From positions 1 through 56,174 of the forward strand of contig CAVTOX010000011.1 in NCBI GenBank assembly GCA_963736425.1: 56,174 nt of DNA, read 5' to 3'. The position numbers and the translations under genes were made by a program. Positions 34,752 through 45,869 of the stretch are shown here, one piece after another. A model generated the notes under the pieces. That model worked only from the letters and a program-made list of their open reading frames with translations, had not been told where the DNA came from and did not search any database. The stretch comes from Prado023 sp963736425. Lineage in GTDB: Bacteria > Actinomycetota > Actinomycetes > S36-B12 > CAIYMF01. Position 1 is the stretch's first letter. Every line of letters starts with the position of its first letter.

Positions 34752-35687
34752 TCACCCACCGCGGGGCTTGTGCGCCACCACCGCGTCGAACACCGACCTC
34801 TTGGGCGCTCCCGTGCTGGCGGCCACCAGTGCGATGGCCTCCTTGCGGGGGATGCCCTGAGTCTCGAGCGCCGCCACCCGTGCGGCCAGACCCTCGGCAT
34901 CGGTCGTGCCACCGGATAGGGCCGGCGCCCCCTGGACAACGAGGGTGATCTCGCCGCGCACGTCGGTGTGTGCCCACTCGGCGAGCTCGCCGAGCCCGCC
35001 GCGCAGCACCTCCTCGTAGGTCTTGGACAGCTCGCGGCACACTGCCGCCGGCCGCTCGGCGCCGAATGCCGCCGCCATGTCGGCCAGCGTCACGGCCAGC
35101 CGCCGCGGGGACTCGAAGTACACCTGGGTGCGCGGCTCGTCAGCGAGCTCAGCGAGCCGTGCGCGGCGCTCGGCGGCCTTGCGGGGGATGAACCCCTCGA
35201 AGCAGAACCGGTCACAGGGCAGCCCGGACACGGCCAACGCCGTGGTCACAGCCGAGGGCCCGGGCAGGGTCGTGACCGCGTACCCCGCGTCGAGGGCTGC
35301 CCGAGCAGCCCGGTACCCGGGGTCGCTCACCGAGGGCATCCCGGCGTCGGTGACCAGCGCCACGGTTCCGCCGCCGGCCAGCACCGCGAGGAGCCGGGGG
35401 AGGCGCTCGCGCTCCACGTCCTCGTAGTACGAGACCACTGGACCCGCGCGCGTCACCTCCATGTCGGTCAGCAGCCGACGCAGCCTGCGGGTGTCCTCAG
35501 CGGCCACCAGGTCCGCCGAGGCCAGCAGCTGCGCCAGCCTCGGGGACGCGTCGGCGGGGTTGCCCAGGGGGGTCCCGGCCAGGACCAGCGTGCCGGTCCC
35601 GGGTTCCCCGGCTTCGGGCCGATCGCCCACCAGCCCGTCGGCCCCGCGCTGGTGGGTCGCGTGGGCGGCGTGGTCGGCGTCGGGCAT
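34752..35687 (-). CDS. rsmI: 16S rRNA C1402 2'-O-methyltransferase RsmI
   Basis: 311 residues with the tetrapyrrole-methylase fold: TLVLAGTPLGNPADASPR, ADLVAAEDTRRLRRLL, VSYYEDVERERLPRLL, the SAM site ALVTDAGMPSVSDPGYR, LPGPSAVTTALAVSGLP and FEGFIPRK. It methylates the ribose of C1402 in the decoding centre. The start ATG 35687 gives a 35-residue extension before the fold, so a later start is possible. It is divergent from metG by 64 bases and convergent with pmt by 14. Confidence 0.93.
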   Translation of the reverse strand: MPDADHAAHATHQRGADGLVGDRPEAGEPGTGTLVLAGTPLGNPADASPRLAQLLASADLVAAEDTRRLRRLLTDMEVTRAGPVVSYYEDVERERLPRLLAVLAGGGTVALVTDAGMPSVSDPGYRAARAALDAGYAVTTLPGPSAVTTALAVSGLPCDRFCFEGFIPRKAAERRARLAELADEPRTQVYFESPRRLAVTLADMAAAFGAERPAAVCRELSKTYEEVLRGGLGELAEWAHTDVRGEITLVVQGAPALSGGTTDAEGLAARVAALETQGIPRKEAIALVAASTGAPKRSVFDAVVAHKPRGG

Positions 35688-35751
35688 GGGCCCATCGTGC
35701 CGCACCCGCTCGCAGGAGGGGGGCGCGCACGCCCAACTAGAATCTCCTCCC

Positions 35752-37371
35752 ATGAGCCCCACCGGCAAGGCGTTCTACGTCACCACGCCCATCTACTACG
35801 TCAACGACGCCCCGCACATCGGGCACGCCTACACGACCGTGGCGGCTGACACGATCTGCCGCTGGCACCGTCAGCGCGGCGAGGACGTGTGGCTGTTGAC
35901 GGGCACCGACGAGCACGGCGAGAAGGTTCTGCGCACTGCGCAGGCCGCGGGAGTCACGCCGCAGCAGTGGGCCGACCGGCTCGTCGCCGAGCACTGGAAG
36001 CCCGTCCTGGAGACCCTCGACGTGGCCAACGACGACTTCATCCGCACCACCGAGCGGCGTCACGAGACTCGCGTCCAGCACTTCCTGACCCTGCTCAAGG
36101 ACTCCGGGCACATCTACTCCGGCGACTACGAGGGCCCGTACTGCGTGGGCTGCGAGGAGTTCAAGCTCGCCGGTGACCTGGTCCCCGGCACCGGGGAGTT
36201 CGAGGGCCAGATGCTGTGCCCGGTGCACAGCCGCCCCGTGGAGACCGTCGCGGAGACCAACTGGTTCTTCCGTTTGTCGGAGTTCGGCGACGCGTTGCTC
36301 GCGCACTACGCGGACCACCCACATGCGGTCGCTCCGCAGAGCGCGCACAACGAGGTCACCTCGTTCATCCGCAGTGGCCTGCAGGACCTTTCCATCTCCA
36401 GGTCGAGCTTCGACTGGGGCATCCCCGTGCCGTGGGACACCTCGCAGGTCGTGTACGTCTGGTTCGACGCGCTGCTCAACTACGCCACTGCCGTGGGCCT
36501 CGGGGATGAGCCCCCCGCGTCGGGCGCCAAGAAGTTCGCGGCCACCTGGCCTGCGGACATCCACCTTGTCGGCAAGGACATCCTGCGCTTCCACGCGGTG
36601 ATCTGGCCGGCGATGCTGATGGCGGCCGGGCTGCCACTGCCCGGTCAGGTCTTCGCGCATGGCTGGCTGTTGGTGGGCGGCGAGAAGATGAGCAAGAGCA
36701 AGCTGACGGGCATCGCCCCGGAGCAGGTCATCGACCACTTCGGGGTGGATGCGTTCCGCTACTACTTCCTGCGCGCGATCCAGTTCGGCAACGACGGGTC
36801 GTTCTCCTGGGAGGACATGGCCGCCCGGTACACCTCAGAGCTGGCCAACGGCCTGGGCAACCTGGGGTCGCGGGCGACGGCCATGGTGGGCAAGTACTTC
36901 GACGGCGTGCTGCCCGCTCCGGGCGCCTTCGCCAACGCCGACCTGGCCCTTGCCGATGCCCTGCTGACTGCCGTGCAGGATGCCGACGGCGGCTACTCGA
37001 AGCTGGACTTCACCGCGGGCATCGGCGCGGTCAAGGGCTTCGTCGATGCGGTGAACCTCTACGTCACCGAGCAGGAGCCGTGGGCCCTGGCCAAGCGGGT
37101 CGACGACCCGGTGGCGCAGGAGCGACTCGCGACGGTGCTCTACACGACCTGCGAGGCGCTGCGGGCCATCGCGGTGCTGCACAACTCCGTGATGCCGCGC
37201 GCCATGGGCACGCTGTGGGAGTCGATCGGCGCGGCCGAGGGTCTGGGTGCGATCGGCGACCAGCGCATCGAGGACGTCAGCCGCTGGGGCCAGCTGCCCG
37301 CAGGTGTGCAGGTCACCAAGGGTGCGGCGCTGTTCCCGCGCCTGCCCGAGGAGGCCCCCGCCGGTGCCTGA
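35752..37371 (+). CDS. metG: Methionyl-tRNA synthetase
   Basis: 539 residues, class I synthetase: FYVTTPIYYVNDAPHIGHAY (HIGH box), LTGTDEHGEKVLRTAQ, the zinc knuckle region with CVGCEEFKLAGDLV and MLCPVH, FDALLNYATAVG, VGKDILRFHAVIWPAML and GEKMSKSKLTG (KMSKS box), then the anticodon-binding helical domain. The C-terminal EMAP-like domain is absent, as is normal for actinobacterial short MetG. TCCTCC lies before ATG 35752. It leads a unit with tatD and rsmA through overlapping ends. Confidence 0.96.
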   Translation: MSPTGKAFYVTTPIYYVNDAPHIGHAYTTVAADTICRWHRQRGEDVWLLTGTDEHGEKVLRTAQAAGVTPQQWADRLVAEHWKPVLETLDVANDDFIRTTERRHETRVQHFLTLLKDSGHIYSGDYEGPYCVGCEEFKLAGDLVPGTGEFEGQMLCPVHSRPVETVAETNWFFRLSEFGDALLAHYADHPHAVAPQSAHNEVTSFIRSGLQDLSISRSSFDWGIPVPWDTSQVVYVWFDALLNYATAVGLGDEPPASGAKKFAATWPADIHLVGKDILRFHAVIWPAMLMAAGLPLPGQVFAHGWLLVGGEKMSKSKLTGIAPEQVIDHFGVDAFRYYFLRAIQFGNDGSFSWEDMAARYTSELANGLGNLGSRATAMVGKYFDGVLPAPGAFANADLALADALLTAVQDADGGYSKLDFTAGIGAVKGFVDAVNLYVTEQEPWALAKRVDDPVAQERLATVLYTTCEALRAIAVLHNSVMPRAMGTLWESIGAAEGLGAIGDQRIEDVSRWGQLPAGVQVTKGAALFPRLPEEAPAGA

Positions 37372-38233
37372 GACCACCACGGCCGTCCAGCGACCGCCCC
37401 TGCCCGAGCCGCTGCCGCGTCCGGTCATCGACTCGCACTGCCACATCGACATGCGCGGTGGTGACGAGGCCGAGCTGAGCCCGGCGGACGCGGTGATTGC
37501 CGCCGCGTCGGTCAACGTGACGGGCATCGTCCAGGTGGGCTGCTCGATCCGCGACGTGCACGCTGCGGTTGCGATGGCCGAGCAGAACCCGGCGATCGTC
37601 GCGGCGATCGGGATCCACCCCAACGAGGCTCCCCGTCTGGCGGCCAAGGGCGAGCTCGACGCCGCGATCGCCACGGTCGAGCAGCTCGTGGTGGGCTCGC
37701 CCCGGGTCCGGGGGATCGGGGAGACCGGCCTGGACTTCTTCCGCACCCGCGAGCCCGAGGCGTGGGCCATCCAGGAGCAGTCGTTCCGGGCGCACATCGA
37801 CATCGCTCGGCGGCTCGGCCGGGCCCTCGTGATCCACGACCGGGACTCCCATGACGACGTCATCCGGGTGCTGCTCGACGAGTTGGCGGGCGCCGGGCTG
37901 CCGGACGTCGTGGTGTTCCACTGCTTCTCCGGCGATGAGCCGATGGCCCGGGTCGCCGCCGAGCATGGCTGGTACGTCTCGTTCGCCGGGACGGTCACGT
38001 TCACCAATGCCCGGGATCTGCACGCCGCCGCGCCGGTCGTGCCGCGCGACCGGATCCTCGTCGAGACCGACGCGCCGTTCCTGACGCCCACGCCGCACCG
38101 CGGACGGGTCAACGCCAGCTACCTTGTGCCGCTGACGGTGCGCCGGCTGGCCGAGCTGCGCGGCGAGGACCTCGCGACTCTCTGCGACGACCTGCATGCC
38201 AATACGCGCAGGGCCTTCGGGGACTGGGCGTGA
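37364..38233 (+). CDS. tatD: TatD-family metal-dependent DNase
   Basis: 289 residues, amidohydrolase-like TIM barrel: the metal pair VIDSHCHIDM, AAIGIHPNEAPRL, GIGETGLDFFRT, LVIHDRDSHDD, VVFHCFSG and LVETDAPFLTPTPHRG. TatD enzymes are 3'-5' exonucleases or deacylase-like hydrolases in DNA repair and quality control. Start GTG 37364 overlaps the end of metG by 8 bases, with GAGGAGG upstream. Its TGA overlaps the GTG of rsmA (GTGA at 38230), so the three genes form one coupled unit. Confidence 0.93.
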   Translation: MPETTTAVQRPPLPEPLPRPVIDSHCHIDMRGGDEAELSPADAVIAAASVNVTGIVQVGCSIRDVHAAVAMAEQNPAIVAAIGIHPNEAPRLAAKGELDAAIATVEQLVVGSPRVRGIGETGLDFFRTREPEAWAIQEQSFRAHIDIARRLGRALVIHDRDSHDDVIRVLLDELAGAGLPDVVVFHCFSGDEPMARVAAEHGWYVSFAGTVTFTNARDLHAAAPVVPRDRILVETDAPFLTPTPHRGRVNASYLVPLTVRRLAELRGEDLATLCDDLHANTRRAFGDWA

Positions 38234-39099
38234 CCCACCCGGGCGAGGGCTCCGGGGCGGCCCTGCTCGGGCCGGCGGAGATCCGCGCCCTGGCCGCGCA
38301 GCTGGGCCTGCGTCCGACCAAGACACTCGGGCAGAACTTCGTGATCGACGCCAACACGGTGCGCCGGATCGTGCGCGTCTCCGGCGTGGGGGCCGACGAC
38401 GTCGTCCTCGAGGTCGGTCCCGGGCTGGGGTCCCTGACCCTGGCGCTGCTCGACGCGGTCCGGCATGTCGTGGCGGTCGAGGTCGATCCGGTGCTTGCCG
38501 AGCAGCTGCCGGTGACTGTCGCCGAACGCGCCCCGGCACTCGCCGCGCGGCTCAGCGTCGTGTCGGCGGATGCGCTGCGGATCACCGACCTCCCGGTCGC
38601 ACCCACCGCCCTGGTCGCGAACCTGCCCTACAACATCAGCGTCCCGGTCCTGCTGCACCTGATGAGCACCTTCCCGACCATCGAGCGGGCGCTGGTGATG
38701 GTCCAGCTGGAGGTCGCCGAGCGCCTGGCCGCACCTCCCGGCTCGCGGGTGTACGGCGTCCCGTCGGTGAAGGCGCGCTGGTTCGCCGACGTCCGTCAGG
38801 CAGGGTTGGTCGGGCGGACGGTGTTCTGGCCGGTGCCGAACGTGGACTCCGGGCTCGTCGAGCTCATCCGGACCGCACCCCCGCGCGAGGACGTCGAGCG
38901 CGCCGAGGTGTTCGCCGTGATCGACGCGGCGTTCTCCCAGCGGCGCAAGATGCTGCGCTCGGTGCTGTCCGGCTGGGCGGGCAGCTCCGCGCGGGCGGTG
39001 GCGCTGCTCGAGGCGGCCGGAGTGGACCCGACCGCGCGCGGTGAGGCCCTCGACGTGGCGCAGTTCGCCGCGATCGCCGCCGCCGCGCACGAGGTCTGA
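38230..39099 (+). CDS. rsmA: 16S rRNA A1518/A1519 dimethyltransferase RsmA (KsgA)
   Basis: 289 residues with Rossmann SAM fold: TKTLGQNFVIDANTV, motif I VLEVGPGLGSLTLALL, the acidic VAVEVDPVLAEQL, the catalytic N-L-P-Y in ALVANLPYNISVPVLLHL, and FWPVPNVDSGLVELI. It dimethylates two adjacent adenines in helix 45 late in 30S assembly; loss gives kasugamycin resistance. GTG 38230 overlaps the tatD stop. The usual downstream ispE gene follows only after a metallophosphatase gene. Confidence 0.95.
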   Translation: MTHPGEGSGAALLGPAEIRALAAQLGLRPTKTLGQNFVIDANTVRRIVRVSGVGADDVVLEVGPGLGSLTLALLDAVRHVVAVEVDPVLAEQLPVTVAERAPALAARLSVVSADALRITDLPVAPTALVANLPYNISVPVLLHLMSTFPTIERALVMVQLEVAERLAAPPGSRVYGVPSVKARWFADVRQAGLVGRTVFWPVPNVDSGLVELIRTAPPREDVERAEVFAVIDAAFSQRRKMLRSVLSGWAGSSARAVALLEAAGVDPTARGEALDVAQFAAIAAAAHEV

Positions 39100-39171
39100 C
39101 AGCCCGTCCAGGGTGCCGGACTTAGCCTCGTCTTGGGCTGGCGTGGGGTGGAAGGTTGGTACCGTCAACGC

Positions 39172-40530
39172 GTGGAGCGCGCCGCTGTCCGTCCCCGGTT
39201 GATCGGCCTGCTCGTCGTTGCGGCGGCGGTCCCCGCGCTGATGGGTGCCGCCATGCCGACGATGGCCCCGGTGCCCGCGGTGGCCCCGGTGGTCGCCCCG
39301 ACGTGGGCGGCGCAACCCGGGGCGCGGACCGCCGCCCTCGCCTCGTCGGCCAGCTCGTCGGCACCCTCGCGGATCCTGCTGACTCCGAGCGCGGATCCGG
39401 CCACCTCGCAGCGCATCTCCTGGACGATGCCCGTACCGACGAGGGGGCAGAGGGTCGCCTACCGCATCCCCGGCGCCCCCGTCCAGAAGGTGCGCGCCAC
39501 CCGGGGCACCGCCACGTCTGCGAAGTTCTCGGGCACGGCGCAGCCCCGGTACTCGGCCACGATCAGCGGCCTGACACCGGGTACCGCGTACGAGTACCGG
39601 ATCATCACGTCCCGCGGTTCCAGCAAGTGGCTCACGTTCACGACCGCGAACCCCGCCGCGCCCTCCCTGACCATGATCGGCCTGGGCGACACCCAGGTCG
39701 ACAACCGCGGAGTCCCCCGGGCGACTCTGCGCCGAGCCCTGGCTGATGCCCCCGGGGCGCAGCTCGTGCTGCAGGCCGGGGATGTGGTCAACCGGCCCAA
39801 CAAGGGGTCCGAGTGGGCCGACCTGTTCACGGCGATGGGCAGCGCGGCGCGCACACGCAACTGGGTGGTCTCGATCGGAAACCACGAGCAGTGCGTCCTG
39901 GTGCTCAAGTGCCGCGCGAACGGGGCCGAGGCCTTCCGCTCATACTTCGACTGGCCGGACAACGGGTTCCCGCAGCAGGGCGAGACCTGGTTCCACCTCG
40001 ACTACCAGGGCGTACGCATCGTGGTCCTCGACTCGTTCGGTGGCCGGATGGCCGAGCAGGCCGCATTCCTGGACAAGGCCCTGGCGGAGAACCCCACCAG
40101 GTGGTCGATCGTCCTGATGCACGCGCCGCCCTTCACCAGCCGCCCGGAGCGCACCAACCCGCCCGAGGTTCGCGACCTCCTGCTGCCGATCATCGAGCGG
40201 CGCAACGTGGACCTCGTGCTGTCGGGCCACGACCACTCCTACGCCCGGGGCTCCCGCAAGCCCAACGGCCCGGTCTTCGCCGCGAGCGTCTCCGGCCCGA
40301 AGTACTACGAGGTGACCGATGCCGACTGGGCGCTGAATGGGGCCACCCGGACCGTGTGGGCGGCGGGCACCTCGACCTACCAGGTGATCACCGTCGCCGG
40401 CGACACCCTGACCTACAGGGCCGTCGTCACCGACCGGGGGAAGGGCTCGACCTCTCCGTTCGGCCCTGGCGGGATCCTTGACCAGTTCACGATCGTCAAG
40501 GGCCCCAAGGGCGAGAAGGTGGTGCGCTAG
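39172..40530 (+). CDS. Secreted Fn3-metallophosphatase (purple-acid-phosphatase-like)
   Basis: 452 residues: an N-terminal hydrophobic signal segment (RLIGLLVVAAAVPALMGAAM), a Fn3-like N-domain (RISWTMPVPTRGQRVAYRIP to STKWLTFT-like strand), then a calcineurin-type phosphoesterase with IGLGDTQVDN, VLQAGDVVNRPN, SIGNHEQCV, VLMHAPPFTS and LVLSGHDHSYARG, which supply the two-metal site. It probably releases phosphate outside the cell. GTG 39172 is preferred to the upstream TTG 39133 because the basic and hydrophobic signal starts there. It is inserted between rsmA and ispE. Confidence 0.85.
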   Translation: MERAAVRPRLIGLLVVAAAVPALMGAAMPTMAPVPAVAPVVAPTWAAQPGARTAALASSASSSAPSRILLTPSADPATSQRISWTMPVPTRGQRVAYRIPGAPVQKVRATRGTATSAKFSGTAQPRYSATISGLTPGTAYEYRIITSRGSSKWLTFTTANPAAPSLTMIGLGDTQVDNRGVPRATLRRALADAPGAQLVLQAGDVVNRPNKGSEWADLFTAMGSAARTRNWVVSIGNHEQCVLVLKCRANGAEAFRSYFDWPDNGFPQQGETWFHLDYQGVRIVVLDSFGGRMAEQAAFLDKALAENPTRWSIVLMHAPPFTSRPERTNPPEVRDLLLPIIERRNVDLVLSGHDHSYARGSRKPNGPVFAASVSGPKYYEVTDADWALNGATRTVWAAGTSTYQVITVAGDTLTYRAVVTDRGKGSTSPFGPGGILDQFTIVKGPKGEKVVR

Positions 40531-40555
40531 CCACTGACGGCTACGCTGCATCCCC

Positions 40556-41482
40556 GTGACCGCCTCCGTGACCGCCCGCGCCCCGGGCAAGGTCAACATC
40601 CAGCTCTCGGTGGGGGCTGTCCGCGACGACGGGTTCCACCCCTTGGCAAGCGTCTTCCATGCGGTCGCGATGCCCGAGGAGGTGACCGTCGCCACGGGGG
40701 AGCCGGGGAGCGGGATCGTCATCGGTGAGGTGACCGGGCTGCAGGCCGATGAGGTCCCGCGCGATTCCACCAACCTTGTGTGGCGGGCCGCCGATCGCCT
40801 GGCGGTCGAGCTGGGCCGGCCGTCGCCAGACCTGCAGATCGACATCAGCAAGGGGGTTCCCGTCGCCGGCGGGATGGCAGGGGGCTCGGCGGACTGCGCA
40901 GCTGCGCTGGTCGCGGTCAACGAGCTCTGGGGCTCCCCGCTGGGGCGTGAGGACCTCGCTGGTGTCGCACTGGACCTCGGCTCAGACGTGCCGTTCAGCC
41001 TCATGGGCGGCACCGCACTGGGCCTCGGCCGCGGAGAGGTCCTCAGCCCGCTCATGGTCCGGGGCACCTTCCACTGGGTCTTCGCCACGGCCACCCGTGG
41101 CCTGTCGACCCCTGCGGTCTACTCGGCGTTCGACCGGCTCGTCGAGGGGCGCGTCGTGCCCGAGCCGCAGGCGGACGCGGCAGTTATCGCCGCACTGATC
41201 GCCGGGGACGTCCGTGCTCTTGCGCGCGTGCTCCACAACGACCTCCAGGAGCCGGCACTGGCACTGCGCCCGACCCTGCGTGACGTGCTCGACGCAGGTC
41301 TTGCCGCCGGGGCCCTCGGCGGGATCGTGTCCGGCTCCGGGCCGACCGTGGCCTTGCTCGTGGCTGACGCTGCCGCAGCGGCTCGGGTCCACGCGAGCGT
41401 GTCGGGACTCGAGCAGGTGCGTGCGGCATTCACGACGACTGGCCCGGCGCCGGGCGCGCGGGTGATCCGCCGGACCCCCTGA
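40556..41482 (+). CDS. ispE: 4-diphosphocytidyl-2-C-methyl-D-erythritol kinase
   Basis: 308 residues, GHMP kinase: VTARAPGKVNIQLSVGAVRD at the N-terminus, the ATP-binding VPVAGGMAGGSADCAAALVA, and GGIVSGSGPTVALLV near the end. It phosphorylates CDP-ME in the non-mevalonate isoprenoid route. Start GTG 40556. In most actinobacteria it directly precedes the ABC-F gene; here manA lies between on the opposite strand, only 4 bases from the ispE stop. Confidence 0.94.
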   Translation: MTASVTARAPGKVNIQLSVGAVRDDGFHPLASVFHAVAMPEEVTVATGEPGSGIVIGEVTGLQADEVPRDSTNLVWRAADRLAVELGRPSPDLQIDISKGVPVAGGMAGGSADCAAALVAVNELWGSPLGREDLAGVALDLGSDVPFSLMGGTALGLGRGEVLSPLMVRGTFHWVFATATRGLSTPAVYSAFDRLVEGRVVPEPQADAAVIAALIAGDVRALARVLHNDLQEPALALRPTLRDVLDAGLAAGALGGIVSGSGPTVALLVADAAAAARVHASVSGLEQVRAAFTTTGPAPGARVIRRTP

Positions 41483-41486
41483 GGAT

Positions 41487-42491
41487 TCAGGTCAACGCCG
41501 GTCCGGGGTCGGTGGTGATGGCGATGAGGTGGTCGCCGGCGAGACGAACGGGGCCGGTGCTGGCGGGGATGACGACGCTGGTCCCGAGGCCGAGCTCGAT
41601 CGACTGGTGGTCGGTGGCCAGGGTTCCTGAGCCGCCGATGACGGTCAGGACGCGGTAGCCCTGCGTCTCGAACTGGCAATCCTCGTTGAGCAGCTCCCAG
41701 CGCTGGACCCGGAACTGCGGGCAGTCGACCAGTACCCGGGTGCGTCCGCCTGTCCCGAGCTGCTCCCAGGGCCTGGCGGTGCGCGCCGCGGCGGGGTCGT
41801 GTGGGGCGCTCACGACGGAGAACCCCTTGTCGACGTGCAGCTCGCGGGCTTGGCCGTCGGGGCCGACTCGGTCGAAGTCGTAGAGGCGGTAGGTGATGTC
41901 GCTGCTCTGCTGCACCTCGTAGACCAGCATCCCCGGACCCACGGAGTGCACCTCGCCGGCGTTGACCATGAAGAAGTCGTCCTGGGTCACCGGGACGGTG
42001 ATCAGGTGCTCCATCAGGGTCCCGTCGGCCAGGGCCTGGCGCAGGGTGTCGGCGGTGTCGGCGGTGTGCCCGAGGATCAGGGCGGCGTCGTCCTGGGCTG
42101 AGACGACCAGCCAGCACTCGGCCTTGCCCCGCGGCTGGCCCTCCAGTGCCTGCGCCTGGGCGTCGTCAGGGTGCACCTGCACCGACAGCCAGTCCTGCGG
42201 GTCGAGGAACTTGCACAGCAACGGGAAGTCCCCGGGCTCCTCCCGCCCGGTCACCAGCCCGCCCATCCATGCCTGGCGCAACGTGAACCCCGCCGGGGCC
42301 CCCGAGGCGATGAACCCGCTCATCCCCGGCATCCCCGAGACCGCCCAGCACTCCCCGATGATCCCCTCAGGCACCGCCGCACCGAACCACGCCCGCAACG
42401 TCGTGCCACCCCAGAGTCGCTCAGCGAACACCGGCTCGACGACCAACAGCTCGGGCACGGCGCGCTCCTGGGTGACGAGCAACTCGGGCAC
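41487..42491 (-). CDS. manA: Type I mannose-6-phosphate isomerase
   Basis: 334 residues of the short, Bacillus-like ManA: ERLWGGTTLRAWFG, FPLLCKFLDPQDWLSVQVHP with the metal-binding QVHPDD, GKAECWLVVS, NAGEVHSVGPGMLVYEVQQS and DITYRLYDFDR. It interconverts mannose-6-P and fructose-6-P, feeding GDP-mannose and polyprenyl-P-mannose for Pmt. The N-terminus contains a near-duplicate (PELLVTQERAVPELLVVEP), so the true start may be the second copy. GAGGGGAG lies before ATG 42491. It is convergent with ispE and divergent from the ABC-F gene. Confidence 0.9.
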   Translation of the reverse strand: MPELLVTQERAVPELLVVEPVFAERLWGGTTLRAWFGAAVPEGIIGECWAVSGMPGMSGFIASGAPAGFTLRQAWMGGLVTGREEPGDFPLLCKFLDPQDWLSVQVHPDDAQAQALEGQPRGKAECWLVVSAQDDAALILGHTADTADTLRQALADGTLMEHLITVPVTQDDFFMVNAGEVHSVGPGMLVYEVQQSSDITYRLYDFDRVGPDGQARELHVDKGFSVVSAPHDPAAARTARPWEQLGTGGRTRVLVDCPQFRVQRWELLNEDCQFETQGYRVLTVIGGSGTLATDHQSIELGLGTSVVIPASTGPVRLAGDHLIAITTDPGPALT

Positions 42492-42591
42492 TGCACACTC
42501 CTTGAGGGGAGAGCCAGCCAGCGGGCCGGTGAGGTGGTTGGGACGTCCGTGCGTCCGACCCTACCGGCCCGGGCGGCTAGCCTTGGGCCTC

Positions 42592-44523
<1,932 letters not shown>

Positions 44524-44564
44524 CCCGAATAGGGCGGCTTCATCCAAGTTCCCGGTCGGTCGGC

Positions 44565-44614
44565 CGTCCGAGAGGTGGATCAAGTCCTCAGGAGCGCCCG
44601 AGACTTGGATCAAA
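44565..44614. repeat. Imperfect 30-base-spaced direct repeat at the MarR 3' end
   Basis: CGTCCGAGAGGTGGATCAAG (44565-44584) and CGCCCGAGACTTGGATCAAA (44595-44614) repeat with 30-base spacing. On the minus strand the first encodes the MarR C-terminus FDPSLGRS and the second, past the stop, would read LDPPLGRP: a decayed duplication of the gene end. Confidence 0.6.
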
Positions 44615-45181
44615 TTGGGGAGGCGTGGGGGACTCGAACTGCAGGAGCAGGCGGCGCAGGCTGTCGGCCAGGTCCGCCTGGTCCCTGGGGGGCAGGACGG
44701 CCAGCAGGTCGCGCTCCTCGGCGAGCAGGTCGATGAACGCGCCGTCGACCCGGCTGCGGCCGTCGTCTGTGAGGGCGACCCAGGTGCCGCGGCGGTCATC
44801 GGCAACCGGCTCGCGCACGACCAGCCCGCGCGTCTCGAGTCGGTCGATGCGGTTGGTCATGGTCCCGCTGGTCACCAGTGTCTCGGCCAGCAGCTGCCCC
44901 GGAGTGAGCCGGTACGGGGGACCGGTGCGGCGCAGCGCCACCAGGACGTCGAACTCCCAGACGGCCAGCTCGTGCCGGGCGAAGGCGACGTCGCGCGCGC
45001 GGTCCAGCCGGCGCGCCAGTCGGTTGACCCGAGAGAGCACCGCCAGCGGCGCGAGGTCCAGGTCGGGACGCTCGCGGCTCCAGGCGGCGATCACCAGGTC
45101 GACATCGTCACCTGGTGGGGTGCTCACGTGGTGCTGCCCCGGCGCACCGGCCGACCCTCGCGCCGTCGGCTCGGCGCTCAC
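44588..45181 (-). CDS. MarR-family transcriptional regulator
   Basis: 197 residues with winged-helix MarR core: LAVLSRVNRLARRLDRARDV, ELAVWEFDVLVALRRTG, the recognition helix LAETLVTSGTMTNRIDRLET and the wing GLVVREPVADDRRGTWVALT. MarR dimers respond to phenolic, lipid or oxidative signals. The C-terminal 30 residues are a charged helix ending FDPSLGRS. Its GTG (45179-45181) overlaps the TGA of the TetR gene (45178-45180), so two regulators are translated from one message, an uncommon pair. Targets may include the nearby ABC-F or unlinked exporters. Confidence 0.88.
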   Translation of the reverse strand: MSAEPTARGSAGAPGQHHVSTPPGDDVDLVIAAWSRERPDLDLAPLAVLSRVNRLARRLDRARDVAFARHELAVWEFDVLVALRRTGPPYRLTPGQLLAETLVTSGTMTNRIDRLETRGLVVREPVADDRRGTWVALTDDGRSRVDGAFIDLLAEERDLLAVLPPRDQADLADSLRRLLLQFESPTPPQFDPSLGRS

Positions 45182-45822
45182 TGGTGCTCCCTCGTGACGA
45201 GCCCCGGGTCCTTCTCCAGGCCCGAGACGCCGTTCCATGCCATGTTCACCACCTGGGTGATGACCTGCTCCTTGCTCGGCTTGCGCACCTCGGCCCACCA
45301 CTCGCCGGTCAGGGCGACCATCCCGACGAGCATGTGGGCGTACATGGGGGCCAGTGCGGGCGGGTAGTTGTGCTGCTGGCACACGACCACCAACCGGTCG
45401 GTCAGGTGGTCGGCGACCTCGCGCATGACGGTGCCGAACGTGCCGCCGCGCTGGTCGCCTCGGGGGTGCGGCCGCAGCAGGACGCGGAAGCCATCGGTGT
45501 GCGCGTCGATGTAGTCGAACAGGGCGGTCGCTGCCTGCTCGAGCAGGACGCGGGGCCGGTCGGAGGTCAGCGACTCGGTCATCATCGACATCAGCAGGGT
45601 CATCTCGCGGTCCACGACGATCGCGTACAGGCTCTCCTTGTCGCCGAAGTGCTCGTACACGACGGGCTTGGAGATCTTGGCCGCGGCGGCGATCTCCTCG
45701 ATGCTGGCCGCGTCGAACCCGCGCTCGGCGAAGATCCCCCGGCTGACCTCGATCAGCTGGGCGCGGCGCTCGAGCGCGCTCATCCGGACCCGACCTCGGG
45801 ACTGCTGGGTGCTGGCGGCCAT
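45178..45822 (-). CDS. TetR-family transcriptional regulator
   Basis: 214 residues: the N-terminal HTH ERRAQLIEVSRGIFAERGFD, AASIEEIAAAAKISKPVVYE and HFGDKESLYAIVVDRE, followed by a helical ligand domain with FRVLLRPHPRGDQ and TGEWWAEVRKPSKEQVITQV. The KPVVYEHFGDKE recognition sequence is typical of actinobacterial TetR/AcrR proteins. It heads the TetR-MarR message and is divergent from tRNA-Gln, with 47 bases between. The ligand is unknown; self-control is usual in the family. Confidence 0.9.
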   Translation of the reverse strand: MAASTQQSRGRVRMSALERRAQLIEVSRGIFAERGFDAASIEEIAAAAKISKPVVYEHFGDKESLYAIVVDREMTLLMSMMTESLTSDRPRVLLEQAATALFDYIDAHTDGFRVLLRPHPRGDQRGGTFGTVMREVADHLTDRLVVVCQQHNYPPALAPMYAHMLVGMVALTGEWWAEVRKPSKEQVITQVVNMAWNGVSGLEKDPGLVTREHQ

Positions 45823-45869
45823 GCTCCATTGTGGCCCCGCAGCGGGGCTATCCTTCTCACCACCGCCGA

